From Streptacidiphilus sp. 4-A2 (GTDB lineage: Bacteria; Actinomycetota; Actinomycetes; Streptomycetales; Streptomycetaceae), in contig JAAFYY010000001.1 in NCBI GenBank assembly GCA_014284505.1, positions 1,612,001-1,676,000 on the forward strand: 64,000 nt of DNA. Direction: 5' to 3'. Of this stretch, positions 9,314-20,440 are shown piece after piece (positions within the stretch are counted from its first letter, which is position 1; each line of letters begins with the position of its first letter). Under the pieces are notes generated by a model. That model did no database searches. It was not told the origin of the DNA and worked only from the letters and a program-made list of their open reading frames with translations. Made by a program: the position numbers and the translations under genes.

Positions 9314-10910
9314 GTGACCGTCACCGATGGTCTCGCCGCGCCGCGTCGGCAGGGTGAGTCCGCGCACCGCCGACAGCGCCGGGGCGTACCCGGGGACAGC
9401 TGGGCCGGGCTGCTGCCGCAGCCGCCGGACGACACCGAGAAGTACTCCTACACCAGTCGCCGGATCTGGATCCTGACCTGCTGCTCCGTCATCAGCTTCA
9501 GCTGCCTGGTGGCCAGCCAGGTCGCACTGACCACCTCCTCGCCCTGGTTCTGGGTCTACCTGCCGTTCCTGGCGTTCACAGTGGTCTACTTCCTGGTGTC
9601 GCTGCGGGTGAACGGCTTCACCCGGGACTTCGACACCAAGGCGCACCGGGCCGCGGTGCGCGGCTGGCGCCCGGAGCGCTACCCCGATGTGGACATCTTC
9701 CTGCCGGTCTGCGGCGAGCCGATCGAGGTGCTGCACAACACCTGGACCCATGTCGCCAGGCTCCGCGACCGCTACCCCGGCGACGCGCTGCCCTATGTGC
9801 TGGACGACTCGGCCAGCCCGGAGATCGCCTCCATGGCGGTCGACTTCGGCTTCGTCTACGGCACCCGGGACAACCGCGGCTGGTTCAAGAAGGCGGGCAA
9901 CCTCAAGTTCGGCTTCGAGAACTCCGACGGCGAGTACATCCTGATCCTGGACGCCGACTTCGCACCGCGCGCCGATCTGCTGGAGGAACTGCTCCCCTAT
10001 CTGGCGCAGGATCCGGAGACCGGGATCGTCCAGTCCCCGCAGTACTTCCGGATCCTGGACTCGCAGAACTGGATCGAGCGCGGCGCGGGCGCGGTGCAGG
10101 AGCTGTTCTACCGCTCCGTGCAGGTGTCCCGGCAGGACAGCGACGGCGCGATCTGCGTGGGCAGTTGCGCGGTGTACCGGCGCGCGGCGCTGGAGGCGAA
10201 CGGCGGGACCACGCTGATCGAGCACTCCGAGGACGTGCACACCGGGTTCGACCTGCGCCGGCTCGGCTGGGGCCTGCGCTATGTGCCGATAGCCCTGTCC
10301 ACCGGCGTCTGCCCGGACACCGCGGCCGCCTTCTTCAACCAGCAGTACCGCTGGTGCTCCGGCTCGATGAGCCTGCTGTCCAGCGGCAAGTTCTGGCGCA
10401 CCAGACTGCGGATCAGAAGCCGGATGTGCTACATGTCCGGATTCTTCTACTACATCCACACCGCGCTGTTCACCTTCGCCTCGCCGCTGATCCCGCTGGT
10501 GCTGCTGGGCCATGCCGGACCGGCTGCAACTGCACACCACCGGGCTGATCATCCCCAGCCTGGTCTACACCACTCTGATCTTCCCGATGTGGCACCGGAA
10601 CCCGTACCGGCTGGAGGCCTGGTCCGCCCGGCTGATGTACGGCTGGGCCCATGTGTTCGCCATCTGGGACGCACTGCGCGGCAAGCGGATGGGCTGGCAG
10701 GCCACCGGGGCCGGCGGGGCCAAGCGGAAGCGGACCCGGCGCTTCTGGGTCGGGATGGTCGGCTGGAGCGGGGGCACCGCCCTGCTCTGGGTCGGGGCCG
10801 CCATCTGGCGGATGCTGACCATGCAGCCGCTCAACTTCGTGCTGGTGCTCGCCTCCGGACTGTTCTACGCGGTCGTGGTCGGCCGGGCCCTCGTCCAACC
10901 GCGATCGTGA
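9314..10910 (+). CDS. Cellulose-synthase-like family 2 glycosyltransferase, one frameshift
   Basis: Processive membrane beta-glycosyltransferase. GTG 9314 is preceded by AGAGGA at 9302-9307 with good spacing. Two N-terminal membrane helices (residues about 48-95) precede the GT2 catalytic domain with the family set of acidic residues: LDDSAS (about 163), DADF (about 213), HSEDVHTGFDLRRLGW (about 303) and the QxxRW motif as QQYRW (about 343). Further membrane helices follow. One indel near 10515, inside a membrane helix, splits the C terminus, which continues to 10910. No PilZ domain is seen, so c-di-GMP control as in BcsA is not indicated. It is followed after 24 bp by the GH26 gene, probably one transcript. 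The product could be cellulose-, glucomannan- or mannan-like; sequence alone does not decide. Confidence 0.85.
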
Positions 10911-10934
10911 GGACCGGCCCCCGATGCTTCTCCG

Positions 10935-11972
10935 ATGACACTGTGCGCGCCGCCGCGCGGACGCGGCCGCACCCGCTGGGCGCGGGCGGTGGCCCTGCTG
11001 GCGGCACTGCTGCTGCTGACCGCCTGCGGGGTCAACGCCAACCCGAGCCTGGACGGGGCCGCTCCGGCCGGCGCCGCGCCCCAGCCCGGCCGGAGCGGGG
11101 CCGCGGCCGTCCCGACCCGCTACGACATCGCGCCGCTGCTGGATCCCAAGCACAAGTACTTCGGCGCCGCCCTGCCGAATGTGCCGACCTCGCTCTCCGC
11201 GCTCGGCCCCTTCACCAAGGCCGTCGGCAAGCAGCCCAACCTGCTGGAGTTCTACACCTCCTGGGGCGCGTCCTTCGACGCCGCCGGGGCGCGGCAGATC
11301 TACCAGGACGGCGCGCTGCCGTACATGGCCTGGGAGCCGTACACGCCCTCGCTCGCCGACATCGCCAAGGGCGACACCGACAGCTACATCCGGCAGGTGG
11401 CCGCCCAGGTGGCCGCGCTCAACCTGCCGGTCGCCATCAGCTTCGGGCACGAGATGAACGGCAACTGGTACGCCTGGGGCTACCAGAGCAACACCGCCGC
11501 CGACTTCGTCAATGCCTGGCGCCACATCCACGACCTCTTCCAGGAGGCCGGGGCGGACAATGTGATCTGGGTCTGGAGCCCCAACATCATCAACCCGGAC
11601 CCGTCGATCCAGCTGGCGCCCTACTACCCGGGCAACTCCTATGTGGACTGGATCGGCATGGTCGGCTACTACACGCTGACCGGCGCCAAGACCTTCCCCA
11701 CGCTCTACGGGCCGACCATGGACGAGGTCGACCGCTTCGCCGACAAGCCCTTCCTGATCAGCGAGACCTCCTCGCAGCCGGGCAACCGGCGCTTCGCCGA
11801 CGTCGACAACCTGTTCAGCGGGGTCGAGACGCACCGGAACGTGGTCGGGTTCGTCTGGTTCGACATCCCCAAGCGCGCGGACTGGCGCATCGAGAACACC
11901 CCGGTGCCGCTGGCCGAGTACCGCAAGCGCGCCTCCAACCCGATCTTCGGCTTCGACCTGCGGAGTCCCTGA
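10935..11972 (+). CDS. GH26 beta-mannanase-like lipoprotein
   Basis: Intact 345-residue exported glycoside hydrolase. The signal peptide ends in a lipobox (LLLLTACG, about residues 24-31), followed by an Ala/Pro-rich linker and a GH26 (beta/alpha)8 domain. The acid/base glutamate is in SFGHEMNGNWYAWG (about residue 172) and the nucleophile in FLISETSS (about 276), both family signatures. An enzyme of this type tethered beside the synthase commonly trims or edits the nascent polysaccharide, and here the pairing hints that the polymer contains mannose. The stop overlaps the start of the next gene (TGATG), which implies translational coupling. Confidence 0.88.
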   Translation: MTLCAPPRGRGRTRWARAVALLAALLLLTACGVNANPSLDGAAPAGAAPQPGRSGAAAVPTRYDIAPLLDPKHKYFGAALPNVPTSLSALGPFTKAVGKQPNLLEFYTSWGASFDAAGARQIYQDGALPYMAWEPYTPSLADIAKGDTDSYIRQVAAQVAALNLPVAISFGHEMNGNWYAWGYQSNTAADFVNAWRHIHDLFQEAGADNVIWVWSPNIINPDPSIQLAPYYPGNSYVDWIGMVGYYTLTGAKTFPTLYGPTMDEVDRFADKPFLISETSSQPGNRRFADVDNLFSGVETHRNVVGFVWFDIPKRADWRIENTPVPLAEYRKRASNPIFGFDLRSP

Positions 11973-13795
11973 TGGAGTCGGAACCCCTGATGGAGACAGT
12001 GCGCCAGCCCGGTCCGAACGAGGAGACGCTGGCGCTGCCGACGTTCACCCTCCCGGAACCGCCCGGGTCGGACGCCGGGCCGGATGCCACGCCCGGCGGC
12101 GAGCCGGAGCCGGAACCGGAGCCGGTGCGGGCGGACGACATCCGCAGCCGGATGAACGGCTACCGGGTACCCGAGCCGCCCGAGGCCGGCTGGTCCGCCG
12201 CCCCGACCCGGCGCAGGCACTGGATCGGGCGGGCCCTGCTGGTCCTGCTGCTGCTGGTGCAGGCCGCCCTGTCGCTGCGGCTGACCAGCACCGCGAACCA
12301 GAGCGAGGCGGTCACCCTGGTCGCCGGGCACCGGGAGCTGGAGCACCTGCTGCACGGCGCCCCCGTCGGCACCGACCTGGTCGGGCAGCTGGTGGGCGTG
12401 CCCTGGCTCTACCCGGCGCTGGCCGGCGCCGCCGGTTCGCTCTGGGGCTGGCCGGGGCCCGGCTGCTGAGCCTGCTGTGCGCGCTGGCGGCGACCGGACT
12501 GGTCTACTCGCTCAGCCGCCGGCTGTTCAACGAGCGGGTCGGCATCTGCGGCGCGGCGGCCTACGCGGTACTCCAGTCCACGGTCACCGCGGGCTTCTAC
12601 GCCTCCGCGGACGCCCCGGCGGTGCTGCTGGTCGCGCTGGCCGCCTGGATCATCGTCCGTACCGACCGCTCCGCCGCGGCCGCGGTGCTGCTGGCCGCGC
12701 CGGTCGCGGTGCTGGCGGTGGGCACCGAGTACGCCTCGGCGGTGGCCCTGCCGGGGCTGCTGGCGCTGGCGGCGGTGTCCGGGCGGGCGGCGTCCGGGCG
12801 GCTGGGGCGCGGCCTGCGCACGGGGCTGCTGCGGGCGGCGCTGTTCGGCTGCGGCACCGTCGGGCTGCTGCTGGCGCTGGGCGCGGCCACGCACCACCTG
12901 GGCGCCGTGCCCGGAGCGACGCTGGGCCGCGGGCAGGGGACGGCGACGCTGGGCTCGGTGCTCTCCGACGCCGCGCAGTGGTCCGGCCTGTTCCTGCTGC
13001 TCGCCGCAGGCGGCGGGCCTCGTACATCCGCGAACGGATGCACGAGATACCCGAGACCGAGCCCCCGGCTCGCGGAGCCGGCGCACCCTGCTGGTGCTGG
13101 CGCTGCTGGCGGCCGCGCTGGCCGTCCCCTGCTACCAGGCGCAGTTGCACGGCACCGCGGCGATGTCCCGGCACCTGGGCCTGGGCTGCTGTTCGCCGCG
13201 CCGCTGGCCGGGCTGGGCATCACCAGGCTGGTCGGCGCGCACTTCCGGCAGCCCCAGCTGGGCATCCTGGCCTGGGTGCTGCTGCTCGCACTGGGCGTGT
13301 CCCAGTCCGGCCAGGTGTTCCAGAACTGGCCGACCGGCAGCCAGCTGCTGGTGCTGCTGCGGGAGCACACCGACGCCAAGGGCCGCTATCTGACCGAGGT
13401 GGACGGCCTGCCGGAGTACTACCTGAGCGATGTCACCGCGGCCGGCCAGTGGACCTCGGCCCGGGCCGGGACCGACTACCCGGCAGCGGGGGCGTCCGCT
13501 ACTCCGGCGCGGACGGCACGCTGGCGGCGGTGCGCGGCGGCTGGTTCGACCTGGTGGTGCTGGACACCGGCAACCCGGTCGCCGGGCAGGCCGCGCTGAG
13601 CACCGCGGTCACCGGCGGCGGCCACTACCAGCTGCTGGACCAGATCCCCTACCAGGCCGCGTCCGGCACCACCCAGGACTACCTGGTCTACCAGCTCCAG
13701 CCGCGCAGCCCCGCCCCGCGCCCAAGCGCAAGGCTGCCAGGAGCACCAAGGCGTCCGGCTCCCGGAAGCGGACGCACCACCCGGCCTCGCCGTAG
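11972..13795 (+). CDS. Second multi-pass membrane glycosyltransferase (GT39/GT83-like), several frameshifts
   Basis: ATG 11972 overlaps the GH26 stop. The N-terminal 85 residues are acidic/Pro-rich and cytoplasmic, followed by a first membrane helix (IGRALLVLLLLVQAALS) and the motif GHRELEHLLHG shared with the paralogue at 4797-6472. Many membrane helices follow to about 13330, then a soluble C-terminal module (YLTEVDGLPEYYLSDV, GGWFDLVVLDTGNPV). Frames change near 12440, 13015, 13185, 13485 and 13725, so at least five short indels are present; the homology to a continuous protein of about 600 residues is unbroken. The terminal 25 residues are Lys/Arg/Ser-rich and end at 13795. The likely role is extracytoplasmic sugar transfer in the same pathway. 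Confidence 0.7.
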
Positions 13796-13893
13796 CCCGG
13801 ACGGGCGTCCACCGGCCACGGCCCTGCGCGTCCACCGGCCGCGGCTATAGGGTCGGATGATCACATGGGGCGTCGAGCGCGACTGCGAGGACA

Positions 13894-15271
13894 ATGATGA
13901 CCGTTCCACCCGAGGAACTGCTCCCCGGCACCCGCCGGGCACTGTCGCACCGGCTGGCCGTCGGCCAGGCCGAGGGGCGCACGCCCTCACTGGTCGGGCG
14001 GTGGTCCGGGGCGGTCGCATGGTGTGGAGCGACAGCCGCAGCATGATCGACGGGCACAGTCCGGACGCCGGTGTGCAGTATCGGATCGGCTCCATCACCA
14101 AGACCTTTGTCGCGGTGCTGGTGCTGCGGCTGCGCGAGGAGGGCAGGCTGGCGCTGTCCGACCGCCTGGAGCAGCATCTGCCCGGGACCCCGGCCGGCGA
14201 GTTGACCATCCGTCAACTGCTGGCCCACACCTCGGGACTGGCTTCCGAGACACCCGGGCCCTGGTGGGAGCGGACCCCGGGATCGCTGCGCCCGACGCCC
14301 GCGGACCTGCTGGACGAGCAGCCGCAGCGGCTGGAGCCGGGCACCAGGTTCCACTACTCCAACCCCGGCTTCGCGCTGCTGGGCGCGCTGGTGGAGCGAC
14401 TGCGTAAGCAGCCGTGGGGGGAGGCACTGCGCCGGGAGGTGCTGGAGCCGCTGGGCATGACCCGGACCACCGAGCTGCCGCGGGCCCCGCACGCCGGGGG
14501 TTTCGCCGTGCACCCGTGGGCGGACGTGATGATGCCGGAGCCGCTGACCGAGACCGCGCTGATGGCCCCGGCCGGGCAGCTCTGGTCCACCGCCGCCGAC
14601 CTGTCCCGCTGGGTGGCGTTCCTGGCCGCCGGGGATGAGCGGGTGCTCTCCGCCGCGAGCATCGACGAGATGCGCGGGCCGGCCTCCGAGCCGGGCGACG
14701 AGACATGGACCTCCGGCTACGGGCTCGGTCTTCAGCTGCTGCGCTGGGACGGGCGGCTGCTGTACGGGCACACCGGCTCCATGCCCGGCTTCGTGGCCAC
14801 CGTCTGGGTGAGCCGGACCGACGACGCCTCGGCCGTGGTCCTGGCCAACTCGACCGCCGGTACCCCGGTCACGGGCATCGCCGCCGACCTGGTCCGGATC
14901 CTCGCCGAGCAGGAGCCCCGGTTCCCCGAACCCTGGCGTCCGCTGACCGACGCCGACCCGGAGCTGCTCGCCCTGACCGGCCCGTGGTACTGGGGCCCCT
15001 CGCCGCTGGTGCTGCGGCTGCTCCCCGGGCGGATGCTGGAGCTCACCCCGCTGGCCCTCGGCCGCGGCTCCCGCTTCCGGCCCGAGCCGGACGGCAGCTG
15101 GACCGGGCTGGACGACTACTACACGGGCGAGCGGCTGCGGGTGGTCCGCCGGGCCGACGGCACGGTCAGCCACCTGGACATCGGCAGCTTTGTGCTGACC
15201 GCGCCCCGTACGACCCGGCCGCCCCGATTCCGGGCGGCGTCGACCCGGCCGGCTGGCCCACAGGCCGCTAG
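13894..15271 (+). CDS. Serine hydrolase, beta-lactamase class C/PBP-like, two frameshifts
   Basis: Putative D-aminopeptidase, esterase or beta-lactamase-like enzyme of about 459 residues. ATG 13894 (or 13897) begins MMTVPPEELLPGTRRALSHR. The family catalytic residues are all present: Ser-x-x-Lys in GSITKTF (about residue 66), Tyr in HYSNPGFA (about 154) and the HTG motif GHTGSMPGF (about 292). A lipocalin-like C-terminal domain follows. Two one-base deletions are diagnosable: GGGG became GGG near 13995 and CCCCC became CCCC near 15208. Correcting them gives an end at 15271 (IPGGVDPAGWPTGR). No signal peptide, so probably cytoplasmic. Natural substrate unknown. Confidence 0.82.
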
Positions 15272-15279
15272 GGCATGCA

Positions 15280-15315
15280 GGGCGTTCGGGGCGCTCAGGG
15301 CGTTCGGGGCGCTCA
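15280..15315. repeat. 18-bp tandem repeat, two copies plus a partial
   Basis: GGGCGTTCGGGGCGCTCA occurs twice head to tail and is followed by a degenerate third copy (GGGCCTTCGGAGC). It fills the 64-bp gap between the convergent serine hydrolase and gltD genes and could act as a G-rich transcription barrier, but no stable hairpin is obvious. Confidence 0.7.
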
Positions 15316-15335
15316 GGGCCTTCGGAGCCCCGGGG

Positions 15336-16870
15336 TCAGGCGGCCAGCGGGCGGTCGGTGGGGCCGACCGGGGCGGGGAGGTTGGTCGAGCCGGTCAGGT
15401 AGCGGTCCACGGCCGCCGCCACCGACCGGCCCTCGGCGATCGCCCAGACGATCACCGACTGGCCCCGGCCCGCGTCCCCGGCCACAAAGACGCCCGGGGC
15501 CCGGCGGCGAAGTCCGGCCCGCGGGCGTACGCGCCGCCCTCGGTCAGGCCCAGCCCGAGCTGTTCGCGCAGCCCGTCGTGCTGTTCCGGGCCGGAGAAGC
15601 CGAGCGCCAGCAGCACCAGCTCGGCCGGGAACAGCCGGTCGGTCCCGGGCACCGGGCGGCGGGTCCCGGGCTCGGCGTCCGCCACCCGCAGCGCCCGCAC
15701 CCGGCCCTGCTGGTCGCCCTGGAACTCCAGGGTCGCGGCGGAGAACACCCGGACGTCCGACTCCGGCGCCGCCCGCTCCGGCGCCGTCCGGGCCGGGCCG
15801 GACGCCCGGGGGTCGGCCGGGCCGTGCGCCAGTTCCAGGCCCTCCTGGTGCGCCGGGGAGACCCGGTGCACCCGCGGATAGGTGGGCCAGGGATCCTCCG
15901 GTCCGCGCTGCTCGCCCGGCTGCGGCCGGATGTCGAGCTGGTCCACCGAGGCCGCGCGCTGCCGCAGCGCGGTACCCAGGCAGTCGGCGCCGGTGTCGCC
16001 GCCGCCGACGATCACCACCCGCCTGCCCTCCGCGCTCAGCGGCGAGGCCCGGTAGTCGCCCTCCTGGACCCGGTTGGCCGGCGGCAGGTACTCCATCGCC
16101 TGATGGATGCCCGCCAGCCCGCGCCCGGGCACCGGCAGTTCGCGCGGGGTGGTGGCGCCCACCGCGACCACCACCGCGTCGTAGCGGGCCAGCAGCGAGG
16201 CGGCGTCCAGGTCGGTGCCCACGGACACTCCGGGGCGGAAGATCGTCCCCTCCGCCCGCATCTGCTCGATCCGGCGGTCCACCTGGTGCTTCTCCAGCTT
16301 GAACGCGGGCAGGCCGTAGCGCAGCAGGCCGCCGAGCCGGTCGTCGCGTTCGTAGACGGCGACGGTGTGCCCGGCCCGGGTGAGCTGCTGGGCGCAGGCC
16401 AGACCGGCGGGCCCGGAGCCGATCACCGCCACCGTCCGGTCGGACTGCTGCTCCGGCGGCAGCGGTCGGACCAGGCCGTGCGCCCAGGCGTACTCGGCGA
16501 TGGCCGCTTCCACGTTCTTGATGGTCACCGGATCGACGTCGATGGCCAGCACACAGCCCGCCTCGCAGGGCGCCGGGCAGGTCAGGCCGGTGAACTCGGG
16601 AAAGTTGTTGGTGGCGTGCAGCCGCTCGACGGCCGTCTCCCAGTCCTCCCGCTCGACCAGCTGGTTCCACTCGGGGATCAGATTGCCCAGCGGGCAGGCG
16701 TCGTGGCAGAACGGGATGCCGCAGTCCATGCAGCGTCCGGCCTGCGCGCTCACGATCGGCAGCAGCGCCCCGGGCAGGTGCGGGTCGCGCCAGTCCCCGA
16801 CCCGCTCGGGGACCGGGCGCAGCGGCCAGTCGCGGCGGGGGGTGCGCAGAAAGCCCCAAGGGTCGGCCAC
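15336..16870 (-). CDS. gltD: Glutamate synthase small subunit (GltD-like), no gltB nearby
   Basis: FAD- and iron-sulfur-containing NADPH oxidoreductase that feeds electrons to the glutamate synthase large subunit. GTG 16870 gives [15 protein letters not shown], the typical GltD start. Cluster-ligating cysteines lie in [17 protein letters not shown] (about 47-63) and [10 protein letters not shown] (about 98-107), the FAD fingerprint in [12 protein letters not shown] (about 146) and the NADPH fingerprint in [12 protein letters not shown] (about 286). One indel near 15505 shifts the last 55 residues, which contain the C-terminal FAD motif [13 protein letters not shown], to a stop at 15336. In most actinomycetes gltD follows gltB; here the upstream neighbour is a membrane protein, so this is an orphan copy that may serve another oxidoreductase. 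Confidence 0.88.
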
Positions 16871-16999
16871 AGCGGCCTCCGAACGCCTGGGAGTCGGGCT
16901 TCGGGGACGGTCATGCCGTCCCCCACCCACGATACGGCGGCCTGGCCGGGCCCACCCGGCGGGCGGCCTGCGGCCGGGCCGAAGGCGGCGCGGAGCCGG

Positions 17000-17628
17000 T
17001 CAGCCGGCCGTCCGCGCCCTGCCCCGGCCCCGCAGGCCGCCGAGCAGGATCAGCAGCGACATGACGGCGGTGAAGGCCACGGTGATGATCACCGACCAGA
17101 CGGCCACATGCTGGTAGCCGCCCGGCTCGCGGGGGTCCAGGAAGTCGTACGGGTACCAGTGCGCGTACGGCCCCGGAGCAGCGAGTACGCCAGGTAGACC
17201 AGCGGGAAGACCAGCCAGGGCAGGCCCTGGGACCAGCGCAGCCGCCGGGCGGGCGGGCGCAGCAGCCAGTCGGCGAGCATGGCCGCCGGCATGATCCCGT
17301 GCACGGTGTCGTTCGCCCAGACGATGGTCTGCGAGTCGATGGTGTTCGCCAGCAGCGTCCAGTACACGGCACCGGTGATCACCAGGTAGAGCGTGGCCGC
17401 GCCGCGCAGCCGGTCGGGGACGGGCCGGCTGCCGCGCAGCAGCGCCACGCCGCCGAGCAGGAAGACCAGCACGCCGAGCAGGTTGGAGATGTTGGTGAAG
17501 TAGGACGCCCAGTTGCCCCAGCCCTCGCCGGTGTGGACGGCCTGGTCGAGCGTGGTCCCCAGGGCGGCGGACGCCAGTAGGGCGAGTGCGACCTTGGCCG
17601 AACCCTCGATCTTGGTGCTAAGTGCCAT
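17000..17628 (-). CDS. Pr6Pr-family six-helix membrane protein, one frameshift
   Basis: Integral membrane protein of about 209 residues with six predicted helices and no known activity. Start ATG 17628 (MALSTKIEGSAKVALALLAS). Family-typical segments are NWASYFTNISNLLG (about residues 40-53), ANDTVHGIMPAAMLADWLL (about 105-123) and FPLVYLAYSLLRG. An indel near 17175 breaks the last quarter; the restored end contains the YPYDFLDP-like motif and a last helix (AVMSLLILLGGL) with stop at 17000. Total length differs from a multiple of three by one missing base, as expected for a single deletion. Confidence 0.75.
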
Positions 17629-17667
17629 CCGAGGATGTTACTCAGAGGTAAACGGAACGGGAACCCC

Positions 17668-18518
17668 TCACTTCACCGGAGCGATGCTGGTGAACCGGTA
17701 TCCGGCGTCGATCAGCCGGGGCAGGTAGTAGGCGAGGGCGGCCACGGTCTGCGAGCGGTCGGCCGGTCCGCCGGGGACGATCGGGCCGAGGCAGCCGTCG
17801 TGCTCCAGGACGATCGAGCCGGTCCTGGTGTGCCGCAGCACCCGTCCGATGATGGTGTCGGTGCCGGGGTTGGACCAGTCCACCGGGTCGACGGACCAGG
17901 AGATCGGCCGCAGCCCCAGCTCCGCGCAGACCGCGAAGGTGGCCCGGGTGAAGAAGCCGCCGGGCGCGCGGAACACGGTGGGCGGCTGGATCCGTCCGAT
18001 GCGGGCGATCAGGTCACCGGTGCGTTCGATCTCCGAGCGGACCTCGCCGCGGGTCAGCCGGCCGAGGTCGGGGTGGGTCCAGGTGTGGTTGCCCACGGAG
18101 TGGCCCGCCGCGGCCACCTGGCGCAGCACATCCGGGTGCTCCTCGACGTTCTCGCCGATCATGAAGAAGGTCGCGGGCACGCCGTAGCGGTGCAGCAGCT
18201 CCAGCACCTGCGCGGTGTAGACCGGGCTCGGACCGTCGTCGAAGGTCAGCGCCACGGTCTTGGGCCCGGCGTGCACATAGTATTCCGGCTTGGTCGCCGG
18301 GATCCCGGTGGCGGCCGCGACCAGCTCCGAGGAGGTCCGCGGCGCGGTCGTCGCCGACCCGGAGGGGCGGCGGGGGCCGCGGACCGCAGGGCCGCCGGGG
18401 CCGCCGGGACGGCGTGCGCACCCGTACCGGCCGCGCCCGCCTCGCCGCAGCCGGAGAGCAGGGCGACCCCGCCCCCGAGCAGCAGCCTTCGCGAGAACAT
18501 TGTCTGACGATCACTCAT
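17668..18518 (-). CDS. Polysaccharide deacetylase (CE4/NodB-like), Tat lipoprotein
   Basis: Exported metal-dependent deacetylase of chitin, peptidoglycan or other N-acetylated glycan. The N terminus carries a twin-arginine lipoprotein signal (FSRRLLLGGGVALLSGCG), so ATG 18518 or 18500 is the start. The NodB domain shows motif 1 TFDDGPSP (about residue 90), metal-binding motif 2 HSVGNHTWTHPD and motif 3 RAPGGFF, and ends SIAPVK at 17668. Frame changes between about 18280 and 18420 disrupt the low-complexity linker but not the catalytic part, which reads intact for 202 residues. It is codirectional with the Pr6Pr gene and 39 bp downstream of nothing else, so it is probably monocistronic. Confidence 0.85.
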
Positions 18519-18646
18519 CTGATCATTCTGCTTCGGGCCCGGCCCGGCTCCGGCCCCGACGCGCCAGTGCGGCGCCAGCGGCCCACCACATGGCCCAGCG
18601 GCCTTTCTGAGTGAGCGTCAGACAAGGTCCGCGCGGAGTCCGTTGC

Positions 18647-20322
18647 TCAGAGCCCGGCGAGGTTGTCGACCAGGTCGTCCAGGCCGAAGGAGCCCTGGAC
18701 CAGGGCCCGCATGTGCCAGGCCTTCAGGTCGAAGCCCGCGCCGTGCCGCCGCTGTGCCGCCTCGCGCCCTGCCAGCCAGGCGCGCTCGCCGAGCTTGTAG
18801 CCGATGGCCTGGCCGGGGACGCCCAGATAGCGGGTCAGTTCGCCGGCCAGGCGCTTGGGGGGCTGGCCGAGGTGGGCTGCCATGAATTCGGCGGCCAGCT
18901 CCGGCGTCCACTGCTCACCCGGATGGAAGCCGGAGTCGGCCGGGATCCGCAGGTCGAGGTGCACACCGATGTCGACGATCACCCGGACGGCCCGGAGCAT
19001 CTGCTTGTCCAGGTAGCCCAGCCGCAGGCCGGGGGTGTCCAGGAAGCCCAGGTCGTTCATCAGCCGCTCGGCGTACAGCGCCCAGCCCTCCACATTGGCG
19101 CTGATCTTGCCGAGGGTGACCTGGTAGCGGCTGAGGCGGTCCGCGGCCGCGACCCAGGAGGCCAGTTGCAGGTGGTGGCCGGGGACCCCTTCGTGGTACC
19201 AGGTGCTGACCAGTCCCCAGGTCGGGAACTTCTCCCGGCCCAGCGTCGGCAGGTAGGTCCGGCCGGGGCGGCTGAAGTCCAGGCTGGGGGCCATGTAGTG
19301 GGGCGCCACCCCGGTACCGGGCGGCGCGATCTTCGACTCCACCCGGCGCAGCGGGCCGGTGATGTCGAAGTGGACCCCGTCCAGGGCCTCGATCGCGCCG
19401 TCCATCAGCGCCTGCAGCCACTCGCGGACCGGCTCCTCGCCGTGGATGGCGGGGCCGTGCTCGTTCAGGTGCAGCATCGCCTCCTGCACGGTCGCGCCGG
19501 ACAGCACCAGCTCGGCCTCGACCCGCTCCTCGGCGAGAAGGCGGTGGAACTCGGACCAGGCCCAGTCGTAGGCCTCCTCCAGATCCAGGTCGGAGCCGGT
19601 GTAGTAGCGGGCGGAACGCTGGTAGCGCTCGCGGCCCACGGCGTCCGGGGTGCCCTCGGCGGCGGGGAGGTAGTCGGTGTGCAGCCAGTCCCGGAAGCCG
19701 GCGACCGCGGCGGCGGCCTCCCCCGCGGCAGCCCCCAGTTCGTCACGCAGGTGCTCCGGCGCCGGGGCCACGAAGCCGGTGAACCAGTCGGTGCCGCCGG
19801 TGTCCTCGCCGAGCCAGGCGGTGAGCTGGTCGGCGACCACGAGGACCTGGCGCGGCGCGGCGAACAGCTTCCGGGACACGCCCTCGCCGAGACTGCTCCG
19901 GTAGCCGTCCAGGGCTCCGGGCAGGTGGCGCAGCCGCCCGGCGATCACCGCCCAGTCCTCGTCGGTGCCGGTGGGGGCCAGGGTGAGCATGGACCGGACC
20001 GAGGTCACCGGGGAGCCGATCGGCGACAGCTGGCGGAGCTGGTCACCCGCTTCGTGCACCGCGAGCCGCGCACCCAGCCGCTCGCGCAGCAGCCGGGCAC
20101 AGCCGGCCTCCTCCGGCTCCGTGGGCCGGGGGCGGCGTCGAGCAGGGCCAGGGCACCGCGGTCGAGGTCGGCCAGGGCCGCGAAGCCCTCCGGCGACAGG
20201 TCGGGCTGGCGCCGGTCGCCCAGGTTCAGCCCCAGCGCGGCCGAGACCAGCGGGTCCTGCGCCGCGTACCGCTGGACGTAGTCGTCGGCGATCTGGCGGG
20301 GTGTCATCAGTGTGTGGTCCAT
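18647..20322 (-). CDS. DUF885-family (putative metallopeptidase) protein, one frameshift
   Basis: About 558 residues. ATG 20322 gives MDHTLMTPRQIADDYV. The family is annotated only as DUF885 but carries a gluzincin-like HEGxPGHH motif, seen here as WYHEGVPGHHLQ near residue 374, with a downstream glutamate-rich helix (NVEGWALYAERLM) that supplies the probable third metal ligand. There is no signal peptide, so it should act in the cytoplasm, probably on short peptides. One indel near 20130 separates the first 60 residues from the rest. It is codirectional with the thioesterase gene 118 bp upstream. Confidence 0.82.
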
Positions 20323-20440
20323 GGGCCCATCCTTGCCCATCCCCCCGGTCCCGGGACCGGGGCAGGGCGGCGGCGCCACCCGGTTCGGCTACAACTGTCC
20401 GGCGTTCACCGGCGACGGCCGGTGGAACCGGCCGGTCGGA

